A stretch of 64,000 nucleotides of DNA, from assembly GCA_015680685.1 (NCBI GenBank), contig MNCI01003660.1:1427065-1491064 (forward strand). Direction: 5' to 3'. Position numbers and translations under genes: made by a program. The first letter of the stretch is position 1. Each line of letters begins with the position of its first letter. The notes below the pieces were generated by a model. It ran no database searches. It saw only the letters and a list, made by a program, of their open reading frames with translations, and had not been told where the DNA came from. This DNA is from Gnetum montanum. Its lineage: Eukaryota; Streptophyta; Gnetopsida; Gnetales; Gnetaceae. This document shows, one piece after another, positions 33,594 to 45,006 of the stretch.

Positions 33594-36030
33594 ATTTCTT
33601 CTTCTTCCCATAGACATGAAGAAGTTAAATAGTTGGTCCCACAAGAATGCAAAGTGGTATATACTCATCCAAATGAGTTTGTGCTAAACTTCACCTTCAT
33701 CCTACATTAGGATGAAAAGCTATGATGGCATGATATAAAGGGCAATGTTATCTTGCCCTTTGATCGATCTATGCTCGAGATGCTATTTAAAACCCTTAAG
33801 AAGTTGGGCATAGCAGATCTTCATGAGGAATACATTGTAGATGGCTATGACACTCGAAACTACTATCTCACTAAAACACAACGCAAACGAGATTGATGTC
33901 AGGAGAAGCTCCATGAGGCTACAAAGGGAAAACACTATACTAATCCCTTGTTCCTGCTAAATCATGAGGATAATGAGGATCCTCCTACTAAAGGTTCTCA
34001 ACATGAAGATTATCCACCCCCTGATACTAGTGATGAGGGTGTGAACCTAAACCTATGATCCACTATGCATAAACTAGGTTTAAGAAAAAGTGACAGTCAA
34101 GGTAGGGACTCAAGTAAGAATCACAATAGCAAGGGATCTAAGGATGGTAATCATAATAAGAAAAAGAGTGATGGTAGATACCATGGTGGTGGTGGTGGTG
34201 GTCCACCTTCCTCTTCATCTTCTTCATCTAATTCTAAACATTCCTCTTCATTTAATGATTCCCTTAGAATTCATCTTCAAAATAATCATGATGATTATCA
34301 ATGAGACAAAAATGACCATGTAGGCCACCAAGACAGAAGGGATGGCCGAAACCATCATCAGCATCATCAACGCAGTGATGATGATGAACCTCTATTAGTG
34401 ACTCGAAGTATGCTCAACATTGCAAAGGTAGTTAAAATTCCAACTAGGCATATGAAAGATAGTTGGATCAAGCACTTAGACATGAAAAATATCCCAAGAT
34501 TCAAGGGGGGATACAATTCTAATCTGTAGACACATCTACAAGCTTTCCATTATGCCTATGCCTTATATAACATAGAGAATGAATGGCAAAAACTCAAGAT
34601 TTTCCCAAGGACACTCATCAAGGAAGCTAAAAGCTCGTACATGTCTTTAGAGCTGAAAACTATTCACCAATGGAGTACCATGTTAGAGCTATTTCATGAA
34701 AAATATTAGACATACTCTAGAGTGTTTAATCTAAGAAGGCAAATCCAATGCCAAAAACAACAAATACATGAGCCCTTGGGTATTTCTATGGGATAATACT
34801 ATTCACTCTTACACCAATGCCCTAGCCATGGTTATTCTTAAAGGGAAAAACTTTGCTAGATCATTGATGGGCTCATAGTAGAAACTAGAAGAACCCTTGG
34901 GGTGTATGCCCAAGGAAGATTGTTGGAACTAAGAGCTCATCAGATATAAAGGCTAATTAAGTAGGTAGCAAAAGAAGAAGGTGAGCTATAAAAAAGGGAA
35001 AGTGTAAAAGAGTATAATAAGGACCCTTCCATCAAAAAACGAGAGGTCCAATTTTATGATGAGGAGTTACCACTTGATGAAGTGGTGAACAGGAAAACCT
35101 TGCCTATCGAAAAATTTGTTTCTGACATTTTGACAAAGGTTGAAAAATTATAGGAATATTTGGATGAAAAATTTCAAACCATTATGAAGATTTCTAAAGA
35201 ATCCAAAGAGAAAAATAGTGATCATAATTGCAGCATGCGTAAGGAAGCTAAAAATGCCTAGCAAAGAGGTAAGGGCAAAGCTGCAGCAGTAGAGGAAGCT
35301 GTGGAAACCAACTCTAATAATGAAACTGACTATGACATCTATCATATGAATATCCAAAGGGATGTTACCTTATGGTGTCACACTTACAAGAGTATGGGAT
35401 GTATGCATTGAATCCTTAATTAGTAGATAGGCAAGCACCTAGACGATTACCTTATCCTCAAGGCAACCTAAGGCAATTCCACTAGCAACAACAAGGTTAC
35501 TACCTAAGTGGAACTCCTCTAGAACCTTATGAATAATACCAATAGTGGCATCAACCATAATCATGGAAAATGCCACCACCAAGGCAATAGTACCCTTATA
35601 GGCAACCAGATCCATACGAGTACTATTTTTAGCAACCCATCTCCCCTAGAAGCTCTGCAAGTCATACCTCATTTTAGCACCACTATTACCATCCAAAGTA
35701 CCATCGAACACGTTCATCATCTACTCAAAGGAAAAATCCATATCCATACTACCCTCTACATTCATCTACACACATGCCTCCACCTTCAACCTAATTACCT
35801 CCTGCTCTATTCATGTACGGTGAAATTCCTTCACAGCTGCAACAATGAAATGCTATGAGGGTTATACATTTACAACTAGATTTCCAGCCAAGTGGTTTGG
35901 ACAATTGATCAAGAAAAAGACCTTTCTTTTGACCTAGTATTCCTCTTCAACCCTCACAATCTAGTCTGGTTGATCATCCTACATCTCCATCACCCTCATC
36001 CTCTACATCAAATGCCTTCGAGTGCCACTC
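33594..36030 (+). pseudogene. gag: Element A gag, broken
   Basis: By alignment with D and B the ancestral start was at 33594-33596, now ATT. Recognisable parts in order are the HPNEFVLNFTF-like N-terminus, a Ser/Gly/His-rich low-complexity linker including six Gly and seven Ser in a row (34065-34304), and the Retrotrans_gag-like core (34482-34710: MKNIPRFKGGYNSNL, HLQAFHYAYALYNIENEWQ). A degenerate zinc knuckle (YEYPKGC, 35336-35368) follows, then a Pro/His/Tyr-rich tail. Gag zinc knuckle and protease share one frame, supporting a single gag-pol polyprotein. Confidence 0.8.
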
Positions 36031-36556
36031 AAACCAAGTGCCACCTCAGATCCACACTGTAATGCTAACTCATGTTGTTTCCAATAGGATCAAGGCTAGC
36101 AATCTTGTTACAAAACGATTTAATCGAAGAAGTCCACTCATTTATCTACAAATCACTAGACATGATCCATGCAATTCTCTTCTTGACTTTGGTTCCAAAG
36201 TTAATCTTATCTCCCATGAAATGTACAAGGCTTAGAACATTCCACCTCTCAAGAAGAGCAACATTTTTCTAGAATTGGCAAATCAGTCAATTACTATCCC
36301 TCTAGGATTAGTAGATGACATTATGACTACAATTTGTGGATCGTCCTATCCTATTGATTTTCTAGTAATCAAGGTGGACAATTGCAAAAGTGACTTCCCC
36401 ATCATTATGGGAAGAGCTTGGTTAAGAACGATTGATGCACGTATGGGTAAAAGGAACCTATCTTTAGAAATATCCAAGGAAAATGATTTGGGCAAGATAG
36501 AAAAGAAGCATATTCTATGCATTGCGTACAATGATAATGAGTGCAATTGCATGTAA
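36031..36556 (+). pseudogene. pol (PR): Element A aspartic protease, broken
   Basis: The active-site segment LLDFGSKVNLIS has Asp at 36185-36187; D-S-G has become D-F-G. It is followed by QSITIPLGLVDDIMTTICGS and DFPIIMGRAWL. A stop after MYKA interrupts it. Confidence 0.78.
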
Positions 36557-36799
36557 AAGATTTTTTCAATCAAGAGAACATACATTAAATCATGCAATCA
36601 ATGTGCACAAGAAATCAATATTCAAAGGTGTCTATACATAGTGGCCATAAAGTAGGAGGGCACCCAATGGTTGATAGCTGACTCAAGTAGTAGCACATTA
36701 TGCATGGAACCAACTAAGATCTTAACATGTGCTTATATTGAAGGCATGGGAAGATTGAATAAGTTCATTCCCAACTCTCTAATGAAGATAATGATACCT

Positions 36800-37740
36800 A
36801 TTGGGGAGAGTTGGAAACCCCTAATAACTTCAAGTAGGAACCCCTAGAGCTAAAAACTTTACCAGCTGGTATGGAATATGCATTTTTAAAGAATGGTAAA
36901 CTAGTCATAATTAATGTCAAACTTGCTTCTAAACAAAAAGAAAAGTTCTTGAAGGTAGTTAACAAGTGGCCAACAGCCTTTGCTTGGTCATATCTAGAGC
37001 TAATAGGAATCAATACAAGGATATGCCAGCATCACATTTAAACTGACCTGGCCATGAAGCCTAGAAAACAACCACAGAGGTGGTTGAATCCCAAATTGAA
37101 GTAAATTGTCAAAGAGAAAATTGAACAACTCCTCAAGGCAGGGTTCATCTATTCCATCATGAATAGTGAGTGGGTTAGCCCACTCATGATTGTGCCAAAG
37201 AAAGGTGGAAAGTGAGGGGTCTGCATTGACTTCAGGCTATTAAATATGAAAACATTTAAAGATCATTTTCCTTTGCCATTTGTGGATCAAGTATTGGACA
37301 CCATATCTAGGCATTGTTATTATAGCTTCTCGAATGGTTATAGTGGTTATAACCAAATCCAAATTGCACTAGAAGATTAGGCCAAGATAGCATTCATGAG
37401 TCCTTGGGGGACTTTTGCATATTGTAAGATGCCATTTAGTCTATGCAATGCTCCTGTAACATTTTAAATCTTGGTCCTTAGTATCTTCCAATAGTAGATC
37501 GATAGTGGTATTGAAGTCTTCATGGATGACTTTGCCACCAATGGAGCTACATTTGAGCAAGCCTTGGAGCACCTAGAGTAAGTACTAAAGAGATGTGTAA
37601 AAACAAATCTATGAATCAATTGGAAAAAGAGCCATCTCATGGTCCAAGAAGGCACTGTGCTAGGGCACCGAATTTCATAAAAAGAGATTGAGATAGATTT
37701 AGACAAATAAGAATTATCCAAGAAATAACATGCCAACTAG
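36800..37740 (+). pseudogene. pol (RT): Element A reverse transcriptase, broken
   Basis: The linker (36850-37060) matches that in D and E. RT landmarks are WVSPLMIVPKKGGK, VCIDFRLLN (about 37219-37245), GYSGYNQIQIALED, FMDDF (37519-37533, intact) and EGTVLGHRIS. Stop codon 37378-37380 (TAG) stands where B has CAG (53164-53166). At least one frameshift separates RT from the frame used by protease and integrase. Confidence 0.8.
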
Positions 37741-37959
37741 AAACTGTTAAATATGTCTGGTCATTCCTTGGACACACTAGCTACTACTAGCGATTCATAG
37801 AAAATTTCTCTAAGAATGTAAGGCCATTGGTAGAGCTTACAAAGAAGGATGCACCTTTCATCTAGATCAAGGAATGTGAACATGCATTCCAATAGTTAAA
37901 AGAGAAACTCATAGAAACACTAATCCTACGAGCACCAAACTAGTCTAGACCCTTCCATA

Positions 37960-38335
37960 TCATGATAGATGTATCTAACTACACTTTGGGAGTAGTGCTT
38001 ATGCAAATGGATGATAAGAAATGTCCATATTACATCCACTATGCTAGTCAAAGCATTATAGGAGCATAGTTAAATTACATCACCACGAAGAAATAATTAA
38101 TGAAAATGGTGTATGCTCTGGAAAAGTTCAAGCAGTATGTTGTTGATTACAAAGTATTTATGCATATAGATCACAATACAATTCGCTTCCTCATGAACAA
38201 GTTGATGATAAGCCCTCTTGTTATACCGTGGTTCATGATCTTGCAAGAGTTTGATCTCACAATGGTGGATCAAAAAGGGACTAAGAATGTGGTTGTTGAC
38301 CACCTCTCTTACTTAAGATGGTATAATAAAGAGGA
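37960..38335 (+). pseudogene. pol (RH): Element A RNase H, partly open
   Basis: MIDVSNYTLGVVLMQMDDKK, then YYIHYASQSIIGA and a stop at the Gln position, then VYALEKFKQYVVDYKVF and HIDHNTIRFLMNK, ending QKGTKNVVVDHLSYL. This is the standard RNase H order, with the first Asp kept. Confidence 0.8.
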
Positions 38336-38399
38336 GGAGAGCCTGTTCTCTAATCAATTCCTAGACAAACTCCTCTTTATAGAAGCAATAAGTGAACAA

Positions 38400-39766
38400 A
38401 CGCCACAGAAACAACATGGTATAATGGCATCCTCACTTATCCTTTTACTCAGGAGATGCCAGAAGATTTGGATTTTAGAAAGAAGCAACAATTTCTTCAT
38501 TGGGCCAAATACTGTATGAAAATCAATGGACACCTTTACAAGGTGTGTATTGATGGCCTAATTCATTGTTGTGTCCCTAACAAAGATCAATTGCACATGC
38601 TCCAGGATGCTCATGAAGGACCTTATGGAGGCCACTATGTAGGGAGACACACAACCATAAAAATCTTGATGGTAAGATACTATTTTCCTACAATCTTTAG
38701 GGATGCCCACTAGTTTATCAAGTCTTTTGAATGTTGTCAATGAGACAAGGGGATGACTACTGACATTGAAGGTCCTTAATAGTGGATCCAATCACTAAAA
38801 CCTTTTGACATATGGGGCATTAACTTCATGGGTCCTAGCAGATCCATGTCTAATGGAATGACATATATTATAGTAGTAATTGACTATTGCACAAAATTGG
38901 CAAATGTAGCAGCCATTACTAATTATACATCATCCACTACTATTATATTTATACAACAAAATATTATCAATAGGATTGGGGTGCCATGTTCACTAGTTTC
39001 TAATAATGGAACTCATTTCATAGGTGCCACTTTTAAAAAATGAATGTAGCACTTAGGGGTTGAACATAAATTAACAACACCCTATCATCCCCAAGCCAAT
39101 GGTCATGTAGAGGTAACCAACCAAAAGATCACAAAAATATTAACATGTACCATTAGCAAATATAGGAAAGATTGGAGTGCAAAACTTAATGATGCCCTCT
39201 AGGCTTATCGTTCAACTTGGAAACTTCCTATTGGCTATTCTCCCTATGAGTTAGTGTATGGAAAACTTCCAATGCTCCTAATTCAATCCAATATCTATCT
39301 ACTCTCAACACCCTATGATTTAAATCTTAACCTAAGTCTAGTACAAAAAGAAAAATTGATCAACCTAAACATTCTAGATGAAAATCAATTAGTGAGCCTA
39401 TCCTTAAATGAGGTGAACAAGGCATTCAGCAAGCAACATCATGACCTCAGAATTATGAAAGTAAAACTTCAACTAGGAGATAAGGTTCTATACTAAAACC
39501 CCACACATGTACCTGAAAAGGAAAAATTCTAGACATTATGGGAGCAACCTTATATAAATGAACAAACCTTTCCCTCTAGGGCCATGATAATCTACAAACC
39601 TAAAAGTCCAAATAAAAAGCAGTTGGTCAACATCCAACAATTAAAGCCTTTCTTAGAACCAAGAAAAGCTAGTGCAACTACCATCTTAAGGGATGGACAA
39701 CCAAGTTCTTTTTTTTGGATGTCCTCCTTCCAACTCAGTCAAGGGGTAGATGGCCATCCATGCTAA
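38400..39766 (+). pseudogene. pol (IN): Element A integrase, broken
   Basis: The HHCC region (38580-38760) contains HEGPYGGHYVGRHTTIKIL and CCQ. The core has NFMGPSRSMSNGMTYIIVVI, DYCTKLANV (first Asp), VSNNGTHF (second Asp replaced by Asn at 39002-39004) and YHPQANGHVEVTNQK (Glu kept). The ALWAY Trp is a TAG stop (39200-39202). The C-terminal domain is open from 39254 to 39496 and the frame ends DGHPC with stop 39764-39766. Confidence 0.82.
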
Positions 39767-41150
39767 TCATCAATATGGCTTCTCAGTTTTTCTACTTTTT
39801 CTTTTCCATGTTTTGGATTTTACAAGAGTATTTATTTTACACATTTTTTATTTTTCAAAATTTTCTAATTTTTCACCATTGTTAGCACCTTTGAACCTTT
39901 CTTGATTATTTTACACTTTATTATATATTTTACTTCATTTTATTTTAATTCAAGTCTCATATTTTCTTATTCTGCTAAGAAAATTACTTTATTGTCACAA
40001 GACATAGTGCTACTATTTCTATTTCCTAATGATAGTTTATGCTTAATGTTGTGATTGTCGATGTTTGGTTTCTATTTTTGAATTCTGATGTATGATGACT
40101 TCGACATGGTTTATTTTTCATGGAGCAATTATTGAGTAAATTTCATCTACCCATCCAATGAACTCTATCATCTTAATTATTCTACGAATTTGAGGTCCCT
40201 TCCATTAAGAAAATTTTAATCAATTAGTGACCTTGGTAGTTCCAAAATTAGGAAGGATTCAAAGGTTTTTAAAGGGTGTGAGTTCAAGGGGACTCAATAC
40301 TTTTTTTACTCTTCTACTTGCTTGAGTTCTTAAGTGTTTTTTATGGACTTCTTACTATTCCATACCAACCACTAATAGGAAGTCGAATAAGAGTTTACAT
40401 GGTATGGTTTCTCCAAAAATTCAGAAATAATATAATATAATATAATAATGATGAAAATTCAAAGCACACCCCTTAGACATGAATAAGTCCTTGCATGGTG
40501 TGGTTCTCTATTCAAAAAAAAACTATGGAAATTCAAAGTACATCCCTTGGACAAATAAACAGGCTATAAGCACTAGTTATGGGACTAGAAAGACATGTAC
40601 CTATGCCTGAAGGTCCCCTCTAACTAAGGCCCTCTCTCTCACTTTCTACTTCCTTTTTATTCTTCTTTGGAAGGATGGTTATCTTTTGGGAGTACTTTCA
40701 TGTCTCAAGTGGGTGGATTGGTCTTAGAGCGGTGATGCGAAGCCACTAAAAGTGGCTGGTTTCAGTCTGGATTGAGGATGGATCTTTGCAGGTCATTTTC
40801 AACACCAATTCCACAAGGGACTTCTTATGACCTGAATTTGAAACTTCATTCCACCTTCTCTATCATCCATCCATGCTACCATAACTCACCTCACTACTAT
40901 GTTCTATGTTATGCTCTATGTCTTGGTTTGATGTGTTGGGATCCTTGAGTAGATTCTCTTTGGTTGGTCCTTAACTTTTCATGATCATGAAATTGACTAT
41001 GGGATCCACGGACTCCGTAGTTGAGGTTATGCAAGGGAAAAAAAGGACATGAGCCTACTATGGGAAGGACCCACTTGCATAGCTCTTGGTGTGGTTTGTT
41101 GAGGTTCCTTACCTCTAACATTACTACAATACTATCTTTTGCATATTCCA
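39767..41150 (+). repeat. Element A post-pol conserved noncoding block
   Basis: Shared with B, E and C. Landmarks: pyrimidine-rich start (39780-40000), CACTAGTTATGGGACTAGAA (40570-40589), a short hairpin AGCCACT-AAA-AGTGGCT (40739-40755) and ATGGGAAGGACCCACTTGCA (41059-41078). No shared ORF. Confidence 0.65.
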
Positions 41151-41350
41151 TTAAGTATTCTACTTAGTGCTCCTTAACCTTTTATCTCATTCATCTTTTG
41201 AATTAATTTTTCTTCATTTTTCCAAATTTATGAGCTTCAACACCCTCTTCTCATGTTTTCATACTATTCTTGGCCTTTTGAGCTTTCATTTGATCCCAAT
41301 TTCATTCAAAAATTCCTTGTATTTTGCAAGTTTGACTAAAGTTAATGGTG

Positions 41351-41437
41351 GTCAACAGCTGCGTCAATGAGGCATTGTCAATGCAATTGACTACGTCGAT
41401 GAGGCCTTGTCAATGCAGTGTGTACATGCTATATATA
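41351..41437 (+). promoter_or_regulatory. Element A internal U3-like promoter upstream of the aORF
   Basis: Contains GCGTCAATGAGGC, CGTCGATGAGGCC and GTCAATGCAGTGT followed at 41429-41437 by CTATATATA. A's own 3' LTR U3 has GAGGCCCGTCAATGCAGTGT and then TATAAATA. The TATA box lies about 470 bp upstream of the aORF ATG. The downstream leader is conserved with B (for example AGAGCCCATAACTT at 41520 versus AAAGCCCATAACTT at 57054). Promoter activity is inferred, not shown. Confidence 0.6.
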
Positions 41438-41904
41438 CCATTGTGTACTTAGGAATTTTTTGTCATTTTCTCATAACACAATGGGAGTTTTTCCAATTTT
41501 TCAAGGCTCAAAACCTTCCAGAGCCCATAACTTCCCAACCATTTGTTCAAATCATTTTGTTTTTCAACCCTACATTTACTGAAGGTAAGATCTTTATCGT
41601 GGGGGCTACAAACCTTAAGGTTTCTAATGAAAGATCAATGAAATTTTTTGGAAATTTCTCTAACTCCCCCAAAGGGTTAACAACCTTAACAATATCTAAA
41701 CATCAAATTTTTCAAAAGTTAACCTTTCCAACAACCTTCAAGGTAATTTATTAATGATGATACATAAATAAATAATAATTGAAATAATTAAATCAAAAAT
41801 TATCATAACTTAGCCAAGTGTAACCATCTTTAAGAGATAAAGGTATCCCAACTGCTTTAAGGTTACATAATGGTTGCTAATTCATGGTCTCATTGTGATT
41901 ACAA
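41438..41904 (+). other. Element A aORF leader
   Basis: 467-bp untranslated leader. It contains a donor-like GAAGGTAAGATC (41580-41591), but no matching acceptor or conserved intron can be argued. Short ORFs here are not conserved in B. Confidence 0.45.
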
Positions 41905-44759
41905 ATGGCACCAAAACAAAAGGGTCTACAAGAAGGAAAACCCTCTCAATCATGGGAGAAGCAACCTAGAGCTGAAAGGGGCTAATAAGAAAAAGTCCAA
42001 GAACCACCAGAGGCAACCCATGCAATGAGACCTCTTTGTGAGGAGCTCAAAGTCGAATTTTTCTGAAAAATTCTAGAAGAAGAAGTGCCGACTGAACAAT
42101 CACAATGAGGATTAGTGCCTAGACCCATGCCAAGGCTTGAGATCACTTTGACTTAAGCTTGCCTAGACATCATCAAGTCCTGAGAGATCCAATGATCAGT
42201 TCTTCAAGAAATTAACTTTGGGCCATTCTTTAAGAAAGCTTTGATAGATGTCAAGACTCAACTGCAAATCTCTTCCATGTGGCCAGTAATCACATCTAGT
42301 GGGGAATGGTACATGGGAGAGACATATCTCTTTTGGAGTAATCAAAGATCAAGGTTTGTTGTAAAAATCAAGGACATTCAAGTGTCCTACTCAGTAGAAG
42401 CTATAACATAGGCACTGGGGTTACCTAACACTGAGACATAGTTGGTAGAAATATCCATGAAAGGTAATCCTAAAGCCAAAAGGAAGTGGACCCAAAAATT
42501 CTATGGGTTTACCATAAGGAGTATGATGCACTCACACTGATAGAGCAAATTTACTTCAAAATTACAGCCTATCACCTCAACCCAATGGTGACGCCAAGCA
42601 AGGTGACCACCTTTTCTACCTAAGCATGTGCCACTCTAAGCAAGAAATTTCCTATTAACCTTCCATAACTAATCTACTTAGAAATTGAAAAATGCTTCAA
42701 GGAAAATGAATTTGGAAGGAAGACCTTGCCCTTTCTATGCCTCATCTAGAAACTTTGCAAAAGGATAAGCATTTTTCACTACTCCAACAATACCATCAAA
42801 CATGCTCCTTTGGCCTCATGATCTAAAATCATGAAAGATAAGACATCAACAACAACCCAAGAAGAAAAGTAGCTACCTCCACCACCCACTTAGGAAACAA
42901 TGTTGGAGGCTTGTGAAACCATTGAGCATTTGTGCAAAATATGAGAATAGCTCTTGAGTGAATAAGAGTAACATGTAGGAACAATTAGGGTAGATCCATG
43001 TATGTACCAACTGGCAATGAGTTACCTTAATGAGGTAGCCTGAACAATTAGCTAGATGGAGAGGGGTGGACCAATCATCTCTATCCAACAAACACAACTG
43101 TCCGTGAGGTCAAATCCCAATGCTTGGAAGGTGATGATATCTTTATCTAAACACCATTTATTCTCAGAAATCTCTAAGAATGCTACCACTTTCTAGGTGC
43201 ATTTGAAGGAAGGTGAAGAGGCAACTATCTTGGTGATGTAGAACCAAGGGCAAAAAATAGTAGATAAAGTATTTGCCAATAATGTTGTAAAAGCATTAAA
43301 TGCACCCACAACATCTATACCAGATGTATCTACACTTCAAGATGTGCAAACATCTGTAGGCATGGTCAGTAGAAAATTAAATGTAGCCTAGCATGAAGAG
43401 TTACTGGAACAACTGGTGGGAACCGGGTAACTGATTTTGGATATCATTCATTTTCTAGAAGACATTATTGCAACCTAGTCAGAGCTACTGAATGCAAGGG
43501 GAAAATGCATTATTTTGAAGGGGCAACTTGAAATGGCCCAAGAAAAAAATCAACGCTTGGCCATGAAGGTTACTGAACTATGTGCCCAACTTGCAAATCC
43601 TGCGATCTTCAGCCCAGTAATAACAAGAGATGAAGATTTCAAAAAAATTTAAGAATGATTCTAAAAGGCTAAGAAGGAGGTACTTATGGCCATCTTTGAC
43701 CAGTTTGTGGTAGAATAAAAAATGTATGTAATTCAGAAGGACTTGATGTAGATGCACCAAGAGAATGAGACCCTGACTACACAAAATTATCACCTATGAA
43801 ATGTTGAAGCTCAAAAGGATAAAATGCAAGAATTTATTCATCAACAACAAGAGCAGATTTCCAAGGTCAACACAGAGTTGAGGAGATGACCACCAAAAAT
43901 TGAGATTTGTCATGGAGGAAGTGCATGCCTTTTTTCAAAAGTCTATCATTGAGATCGTTGCCTTGAAGAATAAGGTCCTCTAGTTTGAATAAGTGAAGAA
44001 TCACTACAGAGACCAAGTTGGCCTACAAAAGGAAGTTAATGAAAAACACATTTAGATGGCAAAGATGAAATTTAATGAAGCCCTCTAGCAACTTCAACAA
44101 GGAAGAGAAATATGGTAACCCATTGTTGATGGGATCAACGCCTACAATAAAGTAGAGATCCACTTCAAGGAGTTGCAAATTGAAGAAATGAAAGAATATA
44201 TGGGGTTGGCCAATCTTCAATATGCAAATTGACAATGCTAACTATTGAATGACCATGGTCAGAGTTAGAGAAGCAAGTGGCTAGCTCATATTTGTTATAC
44301 AAGGTTGAGTTTAAGCAATAGAAAGACACCAAGCAGAAGCTTAAGACTCTAAACGCTAAACTCAAAGTTCTCAAAGCACAATTCACAAACCAAAGATCAA
44401 CTGCTAAAATCCTAGCCAAATGGATGAATGACTACTTGAAGCTAAAGGACACAGGCAAGGTGTTCAACATTGAAAGTAAATAGTTTACTACCTAGTTCAT
44501 CAACACAAAGGAGTTATTTCTAGAAATCTTGTATCCCTGGGATGTGCCCATTCTAACCCACATTGGCAAAACTACATGGATGGTGCATGATCCTAGAAGC
44601 AAGGAGGAGAAAATGAAAACACTATTGGATGCTTTTCACCTTCCTCTTAAAGTTGCAGTAGCAATAGGACAGCTACAACCACCTCAACCACCACTCGTAT
44701 GTGAAGCTAGTGAAGGTCCCTCAGATCCTTAAGAGCCACCACTACCTAAGATGGTCTAA
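41905..44759 (+). pseudogene. Element A aORF (env-position third ORF), broken
   Basis: About 950 codons including frameshifts, homologous to the third ORFs of B and F. It begins MAPKQKGLQEGKPSQSWEKQ (41905). The N-terminal third has INFGPFFKKALIDVKTQLQ and GEWYMGETYLFW. The plant-transposon-like segment (LPFLCLI near 42725-42750, then KLCKRISIF) aligns with LPFPCLIRKLC in F. The middle (43250-44450) is Lys/Glu/Gln-rich and predicted by eye to form long helices or coiled coil. The C-terminus (44520-44700) has YPWDVPILTHIGKTTWMVHD and RSKEEKMKTLLDAF. It stops at 44757-44759. Position after integrase recalls the env-like ORFs of Athila; no clear signal peptide or membrane segment was seen. Confidence 0.68.
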
Positions 44760-44984
44760 TCTTCTCCACTTAACTTTACATCATTAAGGAACATGCTATC
44801 CAATTTTGAAGAGTTGTATCATGGTTTTCAATTTTGTGTCCTGAACACCATCATTTTTTGTAATGTATTAATCCGTACACTTAGGCACTCAATTTTTTGT
44901 CAAGCTAGTTAGTTTATTTTGTTTGAGAAAAGTTAGTCAATAATCCTATACCTTCCCAATTTTGTAAAAGAACTCAAAGATGAA

Positions 44985-45006
44985 TTTTCATTCATTCATG
45001 GGGGTA
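44985..45006 (+). promoter_or_regulatory. Element A plus-strand priming site (PPT)
   Basis: TTTTCATTCA, one variable base, then TCATGGGGGTA, directly before the LTR TGTTGAGTC. Nearly identical in B and G. Confidence 0.65.

Noticed and set aside
34090-34323. 77-codon open frame rich in Val and Met overlapping element A gag
   Set aside because: It is the +1 shadow of the Gly/Ser-rich gag linker; the real gag frame carries the Ser/Gly/His linker and continues to the gag core. The 24647-24988 minus ORF is the same shadow in D.
41580-41904. An intron in the aORF leader
   Set aside because: A donor-like GGTAAG exists in A, but no conserved acceptor; B lacks the donor at the same place.
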